Numbered from the stretch's first letter, positions 1-8,736 are shown. The stretch is DNA of 33,267 bases from Oscillospiraceae bacterium (GCA_916988195.3 CAKASQ030000026.1:1-33267); one strand, 5' to 3'. Notes: generated from the sequence alone by a model not told the origin. A program made the numbers and translations.

Positions 1-23
1 CATCCTTTTAGAACTTTTGTGCT

Positions 24-52
24 ATCATATCACATAAATTCAAGAAAATATG
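24..52 (-). promoter_or_regulatory. Possible promoter for a gene left of the window
   Basis: On the minus strand a TATGAT -10-like box lies at 24-29, with a weak CATATT -35 candidate at 47-52 (17-base spacer). An A/G-rich, ribosome-binding-like stretch sits at positions 3-9. Together these suggest that a minus-strand gene begins just beyond the left edge, after the hydF terminator. The -35 match is poor, so this is tentative. I see no gene in positions 1-94. Confidence 0.3.
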
Positions 53-94
53 CTTTTAACATTAACGGACTACTACGCATTCTCCGGAAGACTT

Positions 95-135
95 GAAAAA
101 TAGCGGCAGACCCTTTGTATGGGGTCTGCCGCTTT
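95..135 (-). terminator. Intrinsic terminator after hydF
   Basis: A 12-bp stem is formed by 102-113 and 122-133 with an 8-base loop. Read on the minus strand it is followed by a run of T (complement of 95-101). It starts only a few bases after the hydF stop and so closes the long minus-strand operon. Confidence 0.85.
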
Positions 136-136
136 G

Positions 137-1333
137 TTATCCTTCGATCAATTTTTGAAGTGCCGGGAACAGGCTGAGGCTTCTGGGCAAAATGCCGTTC
201 ATGCAGGCGATAGCTACGCCGTAGTTCGTAAAGGGAATCCCCTGGTCCTGCGCGCACTTCATGCGGTAGAGCATCTCCCGCTCGGAGAGCATGCACCCGC
301 CGCAGTGCAGCACAAGGGAAAACCCGCCGAGGTCCTCGGGAAATCCCGTGCCGGAGCTGAGCTCGACGGAAATGTCCGCCCCGCTGTAGGCCTTCAGCCA
401 TCGGGGAAGCTTCACGGCTCCAATATCCCCGCACTGCCGGTGGTGCGTGCAGCCCTCGGAGATGAGAACCTTGTCGCCATCTCGAAGATGGCGAAGCGCC
501 GACGCGCCGCGAACCGCCGTCTCCAGAAAGCCCTTGCAGCGCGCCATGAGAATCGAAAACGACGTAAGCGGAATGTCCTCCGGGACGATTTTAGAGACGA
601 CCGCGAACGCCTGAGAGTCGGTGACCACCATGTCGGGCGTTCGGCCAAGCGACGACAAAAGCGCCGCCAATTGCGTTTCCTTGACCACAACACAGCACGC
701 ATCACCGTCCAGCACGTCGCGGATCGCCTGCACCTGCGGCAGGATCATGCGCCCTTTTGGAGCGGATTCGTCGATTGGCGTGACGAGCACGACGAGCCCG
801 TCGGGGCTTACGAGGTCGGAAAGAAGCTTCCTTCCGCTCTCCTTCGGGGCAAGCGCGCCGAGGCGCTCCTTGAGCTCGAAAATCCCCTCGCCCGTCACGG
901 TGCTGACGCAAAGGACATCCGCGGGCGCTGCATCAAACAGGTCTTTCTTGTTGAATACCACAAGATGCGGAATGTTCTTTTCGTGGAAGAGCGCGAGAAG
1001 CTCTCGGTCGTCTTTTTGCAAACCCTTCGTCCCGTCGACTACCAGAACGGCCACATCCGTTTTGTTGAGCACCCGCTTCGTGCGCAGCACGCGCTTTTGT
1101 CCGAGCTCCTGCTCGTCGTCGCCATAGCCCGGGGTGTCGATGATCACGACGGGGCCGAGCGGCAGAAGCTCCATGGCCTTCTGCACGGGGTCGGTGGTCG
1201 TTCCGGGTCGTCCGGACACGACCGCTAAATCCTGCCCGGTAACGGCGTTTACAACGCTCGATTTTCCGGCGTTCCGCAGGCCGAAAAAGCCGATGTGCAG
1301 GCGGTTGGCAGATGGGGTATCGTTAAGGCTCAT
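137..1333 (-). CDS. hydF: [FeFe]-hydrogenase H-cluster maturation GTPase HydF
   Basis: HydF is the GTPase scaffold on which the [2Fe] subcluster of the [FeFe]-hydrogenase H-cluster is assembled before transfer to the apo-hydrogenase. The 398-residue product has the usual family length. An N-terminal GTPase domain shows the P-loop (GLRNAGKSS, about 18-26), DTPGY (66-70) and NKKD (128-131). The C-terminal cluster domain carries GCTHH (Cys295) and HCGGC (Cys344, Cys347), matching the three conserved FeS cysteines of the family. The ATG at 1333 follows a GGAGG ribosome-binding site. This is the last gene of the minus-strand operon, 32 bases after the substrate-binding protein gene and just before a terminator. 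It shares the operon with hydE and nitrogenase-like genes, but no hydG and no hydrogenase gene is visible. Identification is firm; what it serves in this operon is not known. Confidence 0.95.
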   Translation of the reverse strand: MSLNDTPSANRLHIGFFGLRNAGKSSVVNAVTGQDLAVVSGRPGTTTDPVQKAMELLPLGPVVIIDTPGYGDDEQELGQKRVLRTKRVLNKTDVAVLVVDGTKGLQKDDRELLALFHEKNIPHLVVFNKKDLFDAAPADVLCVSTVTGEGIFELKERLGALAPKESGRKLLSDLVSPDGLVVLVTPIDESAPKGRMILPQVQAIRDVLDGDACCVVVKETQLAALLSSLGRTPDMVVTDSQAFAVVSKIVPEDIPLTSFSILMARCKGFLETAVRGASALRHLRDGDKVLISEGCTHHRQCGDIGAVKLPRWLKAYSGADISVELSSGTGFPEDLGGFSLVLHCGGCMLSEREMLYRMKCAQDQGIPFTNYGVAIACMNGILPRSLSLFPALQKLIEG

Positions 1334-1365
1334 GGCTGCTGCCTCCTAACATAAGATGTATCGCA

Positions 1366-2580
1366 TCAGAAATAGAGCGTGCCCGCAGCAGAGATGGGGG
1401 CGAAGATCGTCTCGACCTGCTCGGGCGTGAGCGTCACGCCGAAGACGGTCTCATAGTAGTCGATTGCCCGCTGCGTTACGTCGATATCCTCAAAGCGCGC
1501 AGGATAGGTGGTCTTTGCCATCCACAAAAGTGTGATCGGCGTGTCGATGCCGGGCGTGTAGCTGCGGTACATGCCGAGGGGCATTTTGTAGACGCTCTTG
1601 TCCTGTACGGCCTGAATGCCGCTCCAGTCGTAGGTTCCGACGGTGCTATCATAGAGGTCGTCCGGCTGGAAGGTGTTGAAGTTCGTCATGAAGATGATAT
1701 CGGGGTTCCAGTCATAGACCTGCTCGAGGTTCACAGTGACGGAATTGTCGGTCGTGAGCTCGTTTGCCACGTTCACCGCGCCGATCGCGTCCGCCCACCA
1801 CTGGCCGAAGAAGAGCTGGCCGGAGGTCATGATGGTGCTGTCGTTATACTGGAAGAGGAAAAAGGCGCGTGCGCGCTCGTCATCCGGGATATCCTTGACG
1901 CGCTCGTGCACCATGGCGTACACATCCTCACTGTAGGACCGGCAGAGCGCCGCACGGTCGTTTTCCGGAAAAATCTGAGACAGAAGGTCAATCCAGTTGT
2001 TGAGCGTCTCGATGCAGTTGTACTGCCACTTGTTCGCGGACACCGCAACCGCGCAGAAGCCGGAAGCCGTGAGCTTTTCACCGAGCGCGGGGTTCGACGC
2101 GCTGTAGAATACCACATCGGGCGCGAGCTGCATGAGCTCTTCGGTATTGACATCCGTGCCGTTCATGTAGCCGGTCTGGGCGTTCAGAATTTCGGGATAC
2201 AGCTGAGAGAGAAGGCTATTTTGCGCGGCAGACATGCTCGACGGCGCGATGCCGACCAGCTTTTCCGCCGAGTCAAAGAACACGCAAAGAACCGACGGCA
2301 GCGGCAGGATGTCGCACACGGCGATGCGCTGCGCGTTTTTGGGGACCTGCACGACGTTGTCGTTGTGGTCGGTGACGGTGATGAAGTCCGCCTCCGGCTC
2401 GGTCGTTTCTTTCTCTGCCGGGGCTTCTAGCTCGACCTGCTCGGTCTGTTCGGCAGGGGCAGCCTCTTGCGCTTGCGCAGGCGCAGCGGAAGTGCTTGAT
2501 TGCGCGGGAGCCGCGGGCGCGCAGCCGCTCAGAAGCAGCAGCGCCAGCAGCAGGCAGATGAGAGATTTCAAGTATTTCAT
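1366..2580 (-). CDS. ABC importer substrate-binding lipoprotein (FecB/BtuF-like)
   Basis: The 404-residue protein starts with a lipoprotein signal (hydrophobic Leu-rich segment, lipobox LLSGC, Cys20), followed by an Ala/Glu/Pro-rich linker to about residue 60. The rest is a type III periplasmic-binding fold (PF01497-like): an opening ITVTDHNDN...VPK strand, the LAPDVVF segment and a long C-terminal helical lobe ending in IDTPITLLWMAK. It should capture a metal chelate or tetrapyrrole-like ligand and deliver it to the permease and ATPase encoded at the promoter end of the same operon. I placed the start at 2580 (MKYLKS) rather than 14 codons upstream, because the lipoprotein signal begins there and an AGGAAAGG site precedes it. 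The ligand cannot be read from the sequence. FecCD-family systems carry siderophores, heme, cobalamin or molybdate, and the nitrogenase-like neighbours make a metal or tetrapyrrole ligand plausible. Confidence 0.85.
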   Translation of the reverse strand: MKYLKSLICLLLALLLLSGCAPAAPAQSSTSAAPAQAQEAAPAEQTEQVELEAPAEKETTEPEADFITVTDHNDNVVQVPKNAQRIAVCDILPLPSVLCVFFDSAEKLVGIAPSSMSAAQNSLLSQLYPEILNAQTGYMNGTDVNTEELMQLAPDVVFYSASNPALGEKLTASGFCAVAVSANKWQYNCIETLNNWIDLLSQIFPENDRAALCRSYSEDVYAMVHERVKDIPDDERARAFFLFQYNDSTIMTSGQLFFGQWWADAIGAVNVANELTTDNSVTVNLEQVYDWNPDIIFMTNFNTFQPDDLYDSTVGTYDWSGIQAVQDKSVYKMPLGMYRSYTPGIDTPITLLWMAKTTYPARFEDIDVTQRAIDYYETVFGVTLTPEQVETIFAPISAAGTLYF

Positions 2581-2628
2581 GATGATATTCCTTTCCTGTA
2601 AGAAATTTTGATGCTCTATCAAGTCAGG

Positions 2629-2668
2629 TATTCGCTTACGATATCAGATATTCGCTTACGATATCAGA
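2629..2668. repeat. Tandem duplication, 2 x 20 bp
   Basis: A 20-base unit (2629-2648) is repeated immediately and exactly at 2649-2668. It lies in the 93-base gap between the component-1-like gene ending at 2674 and the substrate-binding protein gene. Each copy includes the near-palindrome GATATC. It may be a simple slippage duplication or a paired protein-binding site. Confidence 0.8.
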
Positions 2669-2673
2669 CAGTT

Positions 2674-3795
2674 TTAAACGCGCTCGGCCAGATTCGGGAT
2701 TTGTCTGCGATAGATCCTGCCCGAGAATGCCTCATGGGGAAGGGGGTAAAACTCGCTCTTCGCCGGGACGATGCGCCGGTAAAGCGGATCCGCGATCACG
2801 CGCCTTGCGCCCCGGAGCGCCTGCTCAATTTCCTCCTCGTCTTCTAACCGCAGATCGCACGCGCCGAGCACGCCATTTGGCGCTTCCACGGGGCAGATGA
2901 CCCGTGCCCCGATCCCGTACCCCACGGCGAGCGCCGCCGCGAGAGATTTTGCCGTCACACTTTCTCCGACAATGACGGTATCTGGCGCATCCGGGGCAAA
3001 CGTGCCGAGCACATCCGCAGGCGCTCCCGTGCGGATGCTTTCCCGCAGCGCGTCAAATACATAGGGCGAGAAAAAATCTCCGAACGGCGCGCCGATGACA
3101 TAGGGCGTTCCGAACTGCGCTTGAAAGTATTTTGCAGCCGGAAGCCCGACAGACGAGACAACAAGGTTCACCTCCGCTGCGCCCGCTTCGTCGATGGAAT
3201 CAAAGCTGCTTCCCATCGCGAAGACGCTCTGGAGCGTAAAGCCCGCTTCCTCGAGCCTGCGCGCCATGCTCTGCACGCAGCCGTTCACCGAAAAGTCCAG
3301 CGGCGTCGCACCTAAAATATTGACGGCGTTTTTCCGCTTCTCGGGCCGGCTTGTGATGAATCGCTCCGCATAGAGCCGCAGCGCCTGCCTCGCGCCCGCA
3401 ACGTAGGTCCCGATGCCGTTACTCGGCACGGCGAAGGACGGAATGTTCGTTCTTCCTTCCACCTCCCGCGCGATGGCGGGCAGATCGCAGCCCGTAATCA
3501 TTGGAATCGGCGTTCCGGCCAGCGCGATAAACCGGGGATGCAGCTGCCGCGCCGCGTCAGAAACGTCCGAAATCAGCTTTTCGTCGTCTCCCATCACAGC
3601 CTCGAGCTCAGAAAGGCCGGAAATGTAGACGAGGCTGTCCATATCGTACCACCGGGGCTCGTCATGCGTATTGTAGGTCGAGTTGCAGCCCGACGCATCG
3701 TGCATGACCGTCATGCCGCCGAGCTCAAAAAGCGCCGAGCAGACGCCGGAGACATCGGCGGTGTAGGTTGAGAGAAAGGCTTGCGTCTGTTTCAT
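2674..3795 (-). CDS. Nitrogenase component 1-like protein, second subunit (373 aa)
   Basis: This is a member of the oxidoreductase/nitrogenase component 1 superfamily (PF00148; NifD/K/E/N, BchN/B/Y/Z, CfbD and MarD/K relatives). It shows the N-terminal cluster region, with Cys19 in GVCSALFEL and Cys37 in HDASGCNSTY; the latter corresponds to the HGPxGC-type P-cluster loop. The third usual cysteine region reads AGTPIPMITGCDL, with Cys103 where homologues often have Cys-x(n)-GDD, so ligand use looks atypical. At 373 residues it is much shorter than NifK (over 500). The ATG overlaps the stop of the upstream component-1 gene by four bases (ATGA), so the two are almost certainly translated together and probably form a heteromeric enzyme. 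Together with the NifH-like ATPase this makes a complete two-component reductase. The substrate is unknown. Without nifB, nifE or nifN, nitrogen fixation is unlikely. Confidence 0.82.
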   Translation of the reverse strand: MKQTQAFLSTYTADVSGVCSALFELGGMTVMHDASGCNSTYNTHDEPRWYDMDSLVYISGLSELEAVMGDDEKLISDVSDAARQLHPRFIALAGTPIPMITGCDLPAIAREVEGRTNIPSFAVPSNGIGTYVAGARQALRLYAERFITSRPEKRKNAVNILGATPLDFSVNGCVQSMARRLEEAGFTLQSVFAMGSSFDSIDEAGAAEVNLVVSSVGLPAAKYFQAQFGTPYVIGAPFGDFFSPYVFDALRESIRTGAPADVLGTFAPDAPDTVIVGESVTAKSLAAALAVGYGIGARVICPVEAPNGVLGACDLRLEDEEEIEQALRGARRVIADPLYRRIVPAKSEFYPLPHEAFSGRIYRRQIPNLAERV

Positions 3796-5111
3796 AGGCA
3801 GCTGTCACACCCCAATCCTTTTTGCTGAATAAAATCGCGCGCGTCCCGTTCGGTTCTGTACGCTTCCTCCATCAGCTCCGCCAAGCGGCGAAGCCCGTCG
3901 AAGCCATACATCCCGCCGCCCTCGACGATGTTCACAAAGTGCTTTGTGCCGGTAAAATACGCGGCCTTCTGGCCGATGGCGAGCGTGGGCTTTTCCGTTT
4001 CGCGCGGCAGAACGCGGAGCTTCACCTGCACGGTGGCGTAGAGCTCGATGTCCGGCGCGTGTTCCTGCAGCCAGCAGAAGGCTTCCTGATCGTCCGCGGC
4101 GATGGAGTCGGCGTAGATGCGCGTAACGCGGAAGCCGTGCTCTAATAAGCATCGGGCCAAGCTCATGGGCGCTGGCGTCGCCGTGTAGTCGATGGCGATC
4201 TCCGTCTCGCCCAGCATTTCTTTCGCGTGAAGGAGCGCCTGCTCCGCTCGTGCTTCGTCTTCGGACGGGTCATAGCTTGTTCCAAGCGCCTCGCAGAGCG
4301 TTCGAAGGTTTTTCCGAATGGTTTTTGCCGTATGGCTCAGGGGCAGATACAAAAACGTTCCGCCGAGCCGGTTCGAGAGCGCTTCGCCGCCCGCTCTTGC
4401 CGGGGGATTGTAGGCGATGTGAAGTGTCGACGCGGCCATTTTTTGATAATCCTCATACGTCTTGCAGACCGTGATATCGCGCAGCGGCCGCCCCGTTTGG
4501 CGGATGATTTTCACGAGTTCGGACGTTTCGTCGGTCGGAAAGCAGTTTCCGAGGATATTCACGCCATCGTCCTGCGCGCGCGGCTTTAAAAGCGAGTATA
4601 GCTGCCGCCGCATGAGCTGGTCGGGCGTGAGGCCGCTTTTGCGCATGATGGGGTTCATGTAGCAGTCGGTAAAATCAACGCCCGGGAAGCGCTTTCGAAG
4701 CTCCCGGTAGCAGAGCGCAAGGTCGCAGCCCATAAAATGATGGATGCAGCTTGTAAAGACGAGCACTGCAGGCGGCAGCTTGGGAAGCCTGTGGAGAATG
4801 TCCGTGACGCCCTCAATGAGAAGCGTTTCCATGTCGCCGTCCAGGACGTTGTTTTCCTTAATTGTAATTGTAGAGAACCGGCTCTGCGCGTTCATTTCCG
4901 CCGCCGTGAGCACCACGCCGCGCAGGCAGTTTCCCGCGCAGACGTAGATCTGGTGTGCGCCCGGGATCAGCATGCCGATATGGACAATGTTCCACACGCC
5001 TCTGGCCGGTGCGCCATATTCCAGCCCTGACACAAACGGAGCTGCCGTTTTCACGTCTCCAAGGCGCACCATCGCGCCGCTCGTATCGTCCGGCGTGACG
5101 CGTTTTAACAT
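3792..5111 (-). CDS. Nitrogenase component 1-like protein, first subunit (439 aa)
   Basis: This is the larger partner of the component-1-like pair (PF00148 type). Cys58 and Cys62 lie in [11 protein letters not shown] and Cys122 in [14 protein letters not shown], where nitrogenase-family proteins have their P-cluster ligands and a Cys-x(n)-GDD motif. Cys129 replaces one Gly/Asp position, and Cys134 follows. The middle holds the usual Rossmann-like repeats ([14 protein letters not shown]). The protein ends in GCDSCL, a CxxC pair two residues from the C terminus, which I do not recognise from NifD or NifK. The ATG overlaps the NifH-like stop by seven bases, and the gene's own stop overlaps the next start by four. 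Length is close to CfbD/BchN-type proteins and shorter than NifD. An iron-sulfur cluster is expected to accept electrons from the NifH-like protein. The identity of the active-site cofactor, if any, cannot be read. Confidence 0.85.
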   Translation of the reverse strand: MLKRVTPDDTSGAMVRLGDVKTAAPFVSGLEYGAPARGVWNIVHIGMLIPGAHQIYVCAGNCLRGVVLTAAEMNAQSRFSTITIKENNVLDGDMETLLIEGVTDILHRLPKLPPAVLVFTSCIHHFMGCDLALCYRELRKRFPGVDFTDCYMNPIMRKSGLTPDQLMRRQLYSLLKPRAQDDGVNILGNCFPTDETSELVKIIRQTGRPLRDITVCKTYEDYQKMAASTLHIAYNPPARAGGEALSNRLGGTFLYLPLSHTAKTIRKNLRTLCEALGTSYDPSEDEARAEQALLHAKEMLGETEIAIDYTATPAPMSLARCLLEHGFRVTRIYADSIAADDQEAFCWLQEHAPDIELYATVQVKLRVLPRETEKPTLAIGQKAAYFTGTKHFVNIVEGGGMYGFDGLRRLAELMEEAYRTERDARDFIQQKGLGCDSCL

Positions 5112-5869
5112 GGCGCCACCTCACACGCGCGAAGGACCGCATCCGCCAGCGCGCGGTACTGCGCCGCCATTTCGCTCTCCGGGAAGGCCTCGATGACCGT
5201 CTGAGAAAGCGCCTCCGCCTGCTGAACCGTTTCGCTGAAATCAAGGCTCCCGACAATCTGAGACGAAATATCGCCCGCGAGCTCACGCACCTTTTCTTCT
5301 TCGTTTTTGACGTTCCGGCGGTTGAGGATCAGCCCGCCGAGCGAGGCGTATCCGCGCCCGCGGAAATTTTCAACCGCCATTGCAATATTGGCCGCCGCGT
5401 GCAGCGCCATATTTTCCCCCGAGGTCACGATGAAGACCCGGTCGGCATAGCCCGCGCGCATCGGCATGGAAAAGCCGCCGCAGACCACGTCTCCCAGCAC
5501 GTCGTAAAATACAACGTCCGGACAGAACGCCGCATACGCGCCCTTTTCCTCCAGCTTCTCGAGCGCCGCAATAATTCCGCGCCCGGCGCAGCCAAGTCCC
5601 GGCGTCGGGCCTCCCGCCTCTACGCAGATAACACCGCCGAAACCTTCTTTCGCCATATCGGAAAGCGCAAAATCATTGTTCCGTTCGCGCATGAGTCCCA
5701 GCGCCGTCTGCATTTTCACGCCGTGGGTCAGAAGCGTCGTGGAGTCCGCCTTCGGGTCGCAGCCGATCTGCATAACGCGAAGCCCCTTTTCGCTCAGCGC
5801 CGCCGCAAGGTTCGAGACCGTTGTGGATTTTCCGATGCCGCCCTTGCCGTATACCGCGATTTTGATCAT
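5105..5869 (-). CDS. NifH-like ATP-dependent iron-sulfur reductase
   Basis: This is a 254-residue NifH/BchL/CfbC-family P-loop ATPase. A homodimer should bridge one [4Fe-4S] cluster and pass low-potential electrons to the component-1 partner with ATP hydrolysis. The deviant Walker [10 protein letters not shown] is at 8-16, CDPKAD at 37-42, cluster ligand Cys94 in GLGCAGRG, and Cys130 in switch [13 protein letters not shown] (123-133). All essential residues are present. It is shorter than classical NifH (about 290), mostly at the C terminus. The start at 5869 (MIKIAVYG) is fixed by homology and by a one-base overlap with the hydE stop (TAATG). A longer upstream frame only runs through hydE. 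The two component-1-like genes follow directly. The family also includes tetrapyrrole reductases, so the substrate remains open. Confidence 0.93.
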   Translation of the reverse strand: MIKIAVYGKGGIGKSTTVSNLAAALSEKGLRVMQIGCDPKADSTTLLTHGVKMQTALGLMRERNNDFALSDMAKEGFGGVICVEAGGPTPGLGCAGRGIIAALEKLEEKGAYAAFCPDVVFYDVLGDVVCGGFSMPMRAGYADRVFIVTSGENMALHAAANIAMAVENFRGRGYASLGGLILNRRNVKNEEEKVRELAGDISSQIVGSLDFSETVQQAEALSQTVIEAFPESEMAAQYRALADAVLRACEVAPC

Positions 5870-6927
5870 TATGCGTCCCTCCCGCTTGTAAAGTCGCCGC
5901 GGCCAACCGCGACCGCGTAGCCGATTTCCTGCATCTGCGCGCGAAGCTTTTGAAGGCTGCTTTCCCCGCTGTCTTCCGTGCCGGCCTTGTGGTCGTAAAG
6001 AAGGTACTTTTTCCGAACCGCCATCGGAGACAGATTCGGCATCACCACGTTGCACCCGGAAAGAACGCCCTCCTGCCGGCCTCTTCCGTCTAAGGTTCCG
6101 AGCGCCGTCGTCGCCGGAAGCAGCGCGTCCGGAAGCATCAGCCGCACAAGGCTCAGAAGATAGAGCGTCTGCTCCGCGCTTCCGGCGGGAAACTCCCGAA
6201 ACGGCGTATCCCGATGCGGCAGAAACGGGCCTATGCCGACCATCTGCGGCCGCAGCTTCGCTAAAAACGCAAAGTCGCTTGCCAGCGTATCCGCCGTCTG
6301 GTAGGGCGCTCCGATCATCATACCCGCGCCGGTCTGGTAGCCGATTTCTTTTAAGTCAAAAAGACATCGCATCCGGTTCTCGAGCGCCTGCGCGGGTGGG
6401 TGGAGCTTTCCATAGTGCGCGCAGTCCGCCGTCTCATGGCGAAGCAGGTACCGGTCCGCGCCCGCGTCAAAAAACGCCTGATACGCCTGCCGCGATTTTT
6501 CACCGATCGAGAGCGTGATAGCGCAGTCCGGATAAGCTGCCCGGATTCTTCGGACAAGCGCCGTGATTTTCTCATCGGTCCACCAGCCGTCTTCCCCGCC
6601 CTGCAAAACGAACGTGCGGTAGCCGAGCTTGTAGCCCTCTTTGCAGCACGTTAAAACTTCGTCCTCCGTCAGCCGGTAGCGCGATAGCTCCCGGTTCGAG
6701 CGGCGGATGCCGCAGTAATAGCAGTCGTTTTTGCAGTGATTCGTAAACTCGATGATCCCGCGAAAAAACACCTGCCGGCCGAACCGCGCCTGCGCCCGCT
6801 CGCGGGCAAGGTTTCTCGAAAACAGCCGGTCTTCCTCGCTCGCGTCCTGAATGAGCGCAACCCAGCCCGCGTGGTCGGGAAGCGTTCCCTCCGCCAGCGC
6901 TAAAATGCGCGCTCTGATGTCCTCCAT
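5869..6927 (-). CDS. hydE: [FeFe]-hydrogenase H-cluster radical SAM maturase HydE
   Basis: HydE is a radical S-adenosylmethionine enzyme that helps build the dithiomethylamine-bridged [2Fe] precursor of the H-cluster from the iron-cyanide-carbonyl unit made by HydG. The 352-residue product has the cluster motif CKNDCYYC (Cys65, Cys69, Cys72) and the HydE signature blocks [32 protein letters not shown] and MPNLSP. The C-terminal cysteines that bind an accessory cluster in some HydE proteins are absent; these are known to be dispensable. The ATG at 6927 follows an AGGGGGG site, 13 bases after the ABC ATPase stop, and the stop overlaps the nifH-like start. BioB and PylB are related, but the block pattern and the neighbouring hydF and TM1266-type regulator favour HydE. 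Its placement directly before nifH-like genes is unusual. Confidence 0.9.
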   Translation of the reverse strand: MEDIRARILALAEGTLPDHAGWVALIQDASEEDRLFSRNLARERAQARFGRQVFFRGIIEFTNHCKNDCYYCGIRRSNRELSRYRLTEDEVLTCCKEGYKLGYRTFVLQGGEDGWWTDEKITALVRRIRAAYPDCAITLSIGEKSRQAYQAFFDAGADRYLLRHETADCAHYGKLHPPAQALENRMRCLFDLKEIGYQTGAGMMIGAPYQTADTLASDFAFLAKLRPQMVGIGPFLPHRDTPFREFPAGSAEQTLYLLSLVRLMLPDALLPATTALGTLDGRGRQEGVLSGCNVVMPNLSPMAVRKKYLLYDHKAGTEDSGESSLQKLRAQMQEIGYAVAVGRGDFTSGRDA

Positions 6928-6940
6928 TTTCGTCCCCCCT

Positions 6941-7735
6941 CTATTCCCTGCACCCGATAGATACAGGGATCACATCCTGATAGACCCCCAAGGGCGTCTG
7001 CATTTCGCCGATCACGGCGCGCACACCGAAAAATTCCGAAATTCTGTCTTCTGTCACAACATCGCAGGTTTTCCCGCAGACGCTTTTCCCGCCTCGGCCA
7101 AGCAGCAAGGCCTGATTCGCCCTTCGCAGCGCGTGCGCCGGAAAGTGCGTGTTGAAAATGCAGGTCAGGCCGGACTTTGCAAGCTCTTCGATCGTGTCCA
7201 GCACCAGCAGCTGATTTTTAAAGTCCAAGTTGGACTCCGGCTCGTCGAGCACGAGAACCCCGGGCTGGGAGGAAAGCGCCCTTGCAATCAGCACCATCTG
7301 CACCTCGCCGCCGCTCAGCTCGCAGCAGCGCCTGACGGAAAGATGCGAAAGCCCGAGACGCTCGATGGCAGCGCGCGCCTGACGGAAATCCTCCTTCGAT
7401 GGCGCTGAAAACGCGCCGATGCGGCTGCTTCTTCCAAGCAGGACCATTTCCTCCACCGTGCAAAATAGCGACGTTTGCTTGGCCTGCGGCACGTAGGCAA
7501 CCTTCTGCCAGAGAGTACGCGCCGGCATGGCGCCGACGTTTTCGCCGTCCAAAAGCGTCTGCCCTTCCTGCCAATGCAGCAGGTTCAGCATACACTTTAA
7601 AAGCGTCGTCTTGCCCGCGCCGTTGGGGCCCAGGATCGCGAGCACATCGCCGCCTTCGGCCTCGAAGCTGATATTCTCCAAAAGCGGCTGACCCGCGCGA
7701 TAGGAAAAGCAGCCGTTCTGCACCGAAAGCTTCAT
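6941..7735 (-). CDS. ABC transporter ATPase, FecE/BtuD-like
   Basis: This is a 264-residue ATP-binding subunit of a FecCD-type importer. Walker A is GPNGAGKTT (about 36-44), the Q-loop lies in VAYVPQAKQ, the signature is LSGGE (Glu replaces the usual Gln), Walker B is VLVLDEPESNLD, and the switch His is in FNTHFP. The start at 7735 (MKLSVQ) overlaps the permease stop by four bases (ATGA). A longer upstream frame is a shadow of the permease. It should energise uptake of the ligand bound by the lipoprotein encoded near the end of the operon. The Walker B region and C-terminal extension are typical of iron-complex, cobalamin or molybdate importers. Confidence 0.92.
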   Translation of the reverse strand: MKLSVQNGCFSYRAGQPLLENISFEAEGGDVLAILGPNGAGKTTLLKCMLNLLHWQEGQTLLDGENVGAMPARTLWQKVAYVPQAKQTSLFCTVEEMVLLGRSSRIGAFSAPSKEDFRQARAAIERLGLSHLSVRRCCELSGGEVQMVLIARALSSQPGVLVLDEPESNLDFKNQLLVLDTIEELAKSGLTCIFNTHFPAHALRRANQALLLGRGGKSVCGKTCDVVTEDRISEFFGVRAVIGEMQTPLGVYQDVIPVSIGCRE

Positions 7736-8736
7736 AGGCTCCAGCCCCCCTTTTTGCGCACGATCGCGATAAAAATCGGCGCGCCGATGATCGCCGTCAA
7801 AATTGAAACCGGAATCTCCGCCGCGCTGATGGTCCTTGCCAGCGTGTCGACCACCATCATAAATACCGCCCCGCAGCTGATTGCCGCCGGCAGCAGCCGC
7901 GCGTGACTGCTGCCGAAAATCATCCGGCACACATGCGGCACCAGAAGCCCGACCCAGCCAACCTGCCCGCACATCGCGACGCACGAGGCCGTCATCGCCG
8001 CGCAGCACACGATACAAAGCCCGCGCAGCCGATGGATATTCGTTCCGAACGTGCGCGCTTCGTCGTCAGACAGCGGCAAAAGATTCAGCTTCCACCGCAG
8101 AAGCAGCAGCACAATGCACGAAAGCAAAATCGCGGGCGCGCCGAGCCGCAATGCCGCAAAGCTTGCCGCGCTCAGGCTTCCCATGAGCCAGTAGGTGATG
8201 GCCGGGAGCTGCGATTCCATGTCCGCCGTGAATTTGACAAGGGAAACGAGCGCGGAGAATAACGAGCCCATCATGATCCCCGATAAGATCATCGACGCGC
8301 GCGAGCCGCCTCTTCCCATCAGACACGTCAGCCCAACTGCCGCAAGGCCGAAGCAGAACGCCGTCAGCTGCACGCCCAAAAATCCAAATCCCAGCAGCAG
8401 CGCCAATGCCGCCCCGAAGCTTGCCCCGCTCGCGACCCCCAGCGTGTCGGGCGTAGCCAGCGGATTTGCGAACATGCTCTGGAACACGCAGCCGGAAACG
8501 GAAAGCCCCGCCCCGACGAGCGCCGCCAGCAACACGCGCGGCAGCCGCATCGACCAGAGAACCGTCTCCTTCTGCCGCCCGATGTCGTGCCCCTGCAGGG
8601 CCGCGATCAAATCCTTGACCGGCACGTTCATCCGCCCGACGCACAGGCACACCAGCGCGCACAGAACCGGCGCAATCAGAAAAATCGCCAGCTGCGCAGG
8701 ACGGAGCGTTCCGGGAATTGCATTTTGACGCTTCAT
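7732..8736 (-). CDS. ABC transporter permease, FecCD/BtuC family
   Basis: This is a 334-residue polytopic membrane protein of the FecCD family (iron complex, heme, cobalamin or molybdate import). Family landmarks are MRLPRVLLAALVGAGLSVSG, the QSMFANPLATPDTLGVASGA loop, WLMGSL, GQVGWVGLLVPH (coupling region) and the C-terminal PVSILTAIIGAPIF. Around ten transmembrane helices are expected. The start at 8736 (MKRQNA) is chosen because a GGAGGAAGC site precedes it. An upstream in-frame ATG would read through the hairpin at 8753-8775. It is translated in coupling with the ATPase and forms an importer with the lipoprotein at 1366-2580. A second, separate FecCD permease is encoded at 13218-14228. 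Confidence 0.92.
   Translation of the reverse strand: MKRQNAIPGTLRPAQLAIFLIAPVLCALVCLCVGRMNVPVKDLIAALQGHDIGRQKETVLWSMRLPRVLLAALVGAGLSVSGCVFQSMFANPLATPDTLGVASGASFGAALALLLGFGFLGVQLTAFCFGLAAVGLTCLMGRGGSRASMILSGIMMGSLFSALVSLVKFTADMESQLPAITYWLMGSLSAASFAALRLGAPAILLSCIVLLLLRWKLNLLPLSDDEARTFGTNIHRLRGLCIVCCAAMTASCVAMCGQVGWVGLLVPHVCRMIFGSSHARLLPAAISCGAVFMMVVDTLARTISAAEIPVSILTAIIGAPIFIAIVRKKGGWSL

Noticed and set aside
119-1228. Plus-strand open frame opposite hydF
   Set aside because: Composition is Arg/His-rich with no motif, and it is fully antisense to a well-supported hydF.
2674-5869. True nitrogenase (nifHDK) for N2 fixation
   Set aside because: The component-1 proteins are short, cysteine positions are unusual, and no nifB, nifE, nifN, nifV or nifU/S is in the window. 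HydE/HydF and an importer are the neighbours instead.
5869-6927. Biotin synthase BioB or PylB
   Set aside because: Sequence blocks such as [17 protein letters not shown] and GIGPFLPH plus the adjacent hydF and TM1266-type genes fit HydE better, and no biotin or pyrrolysine genes are present.
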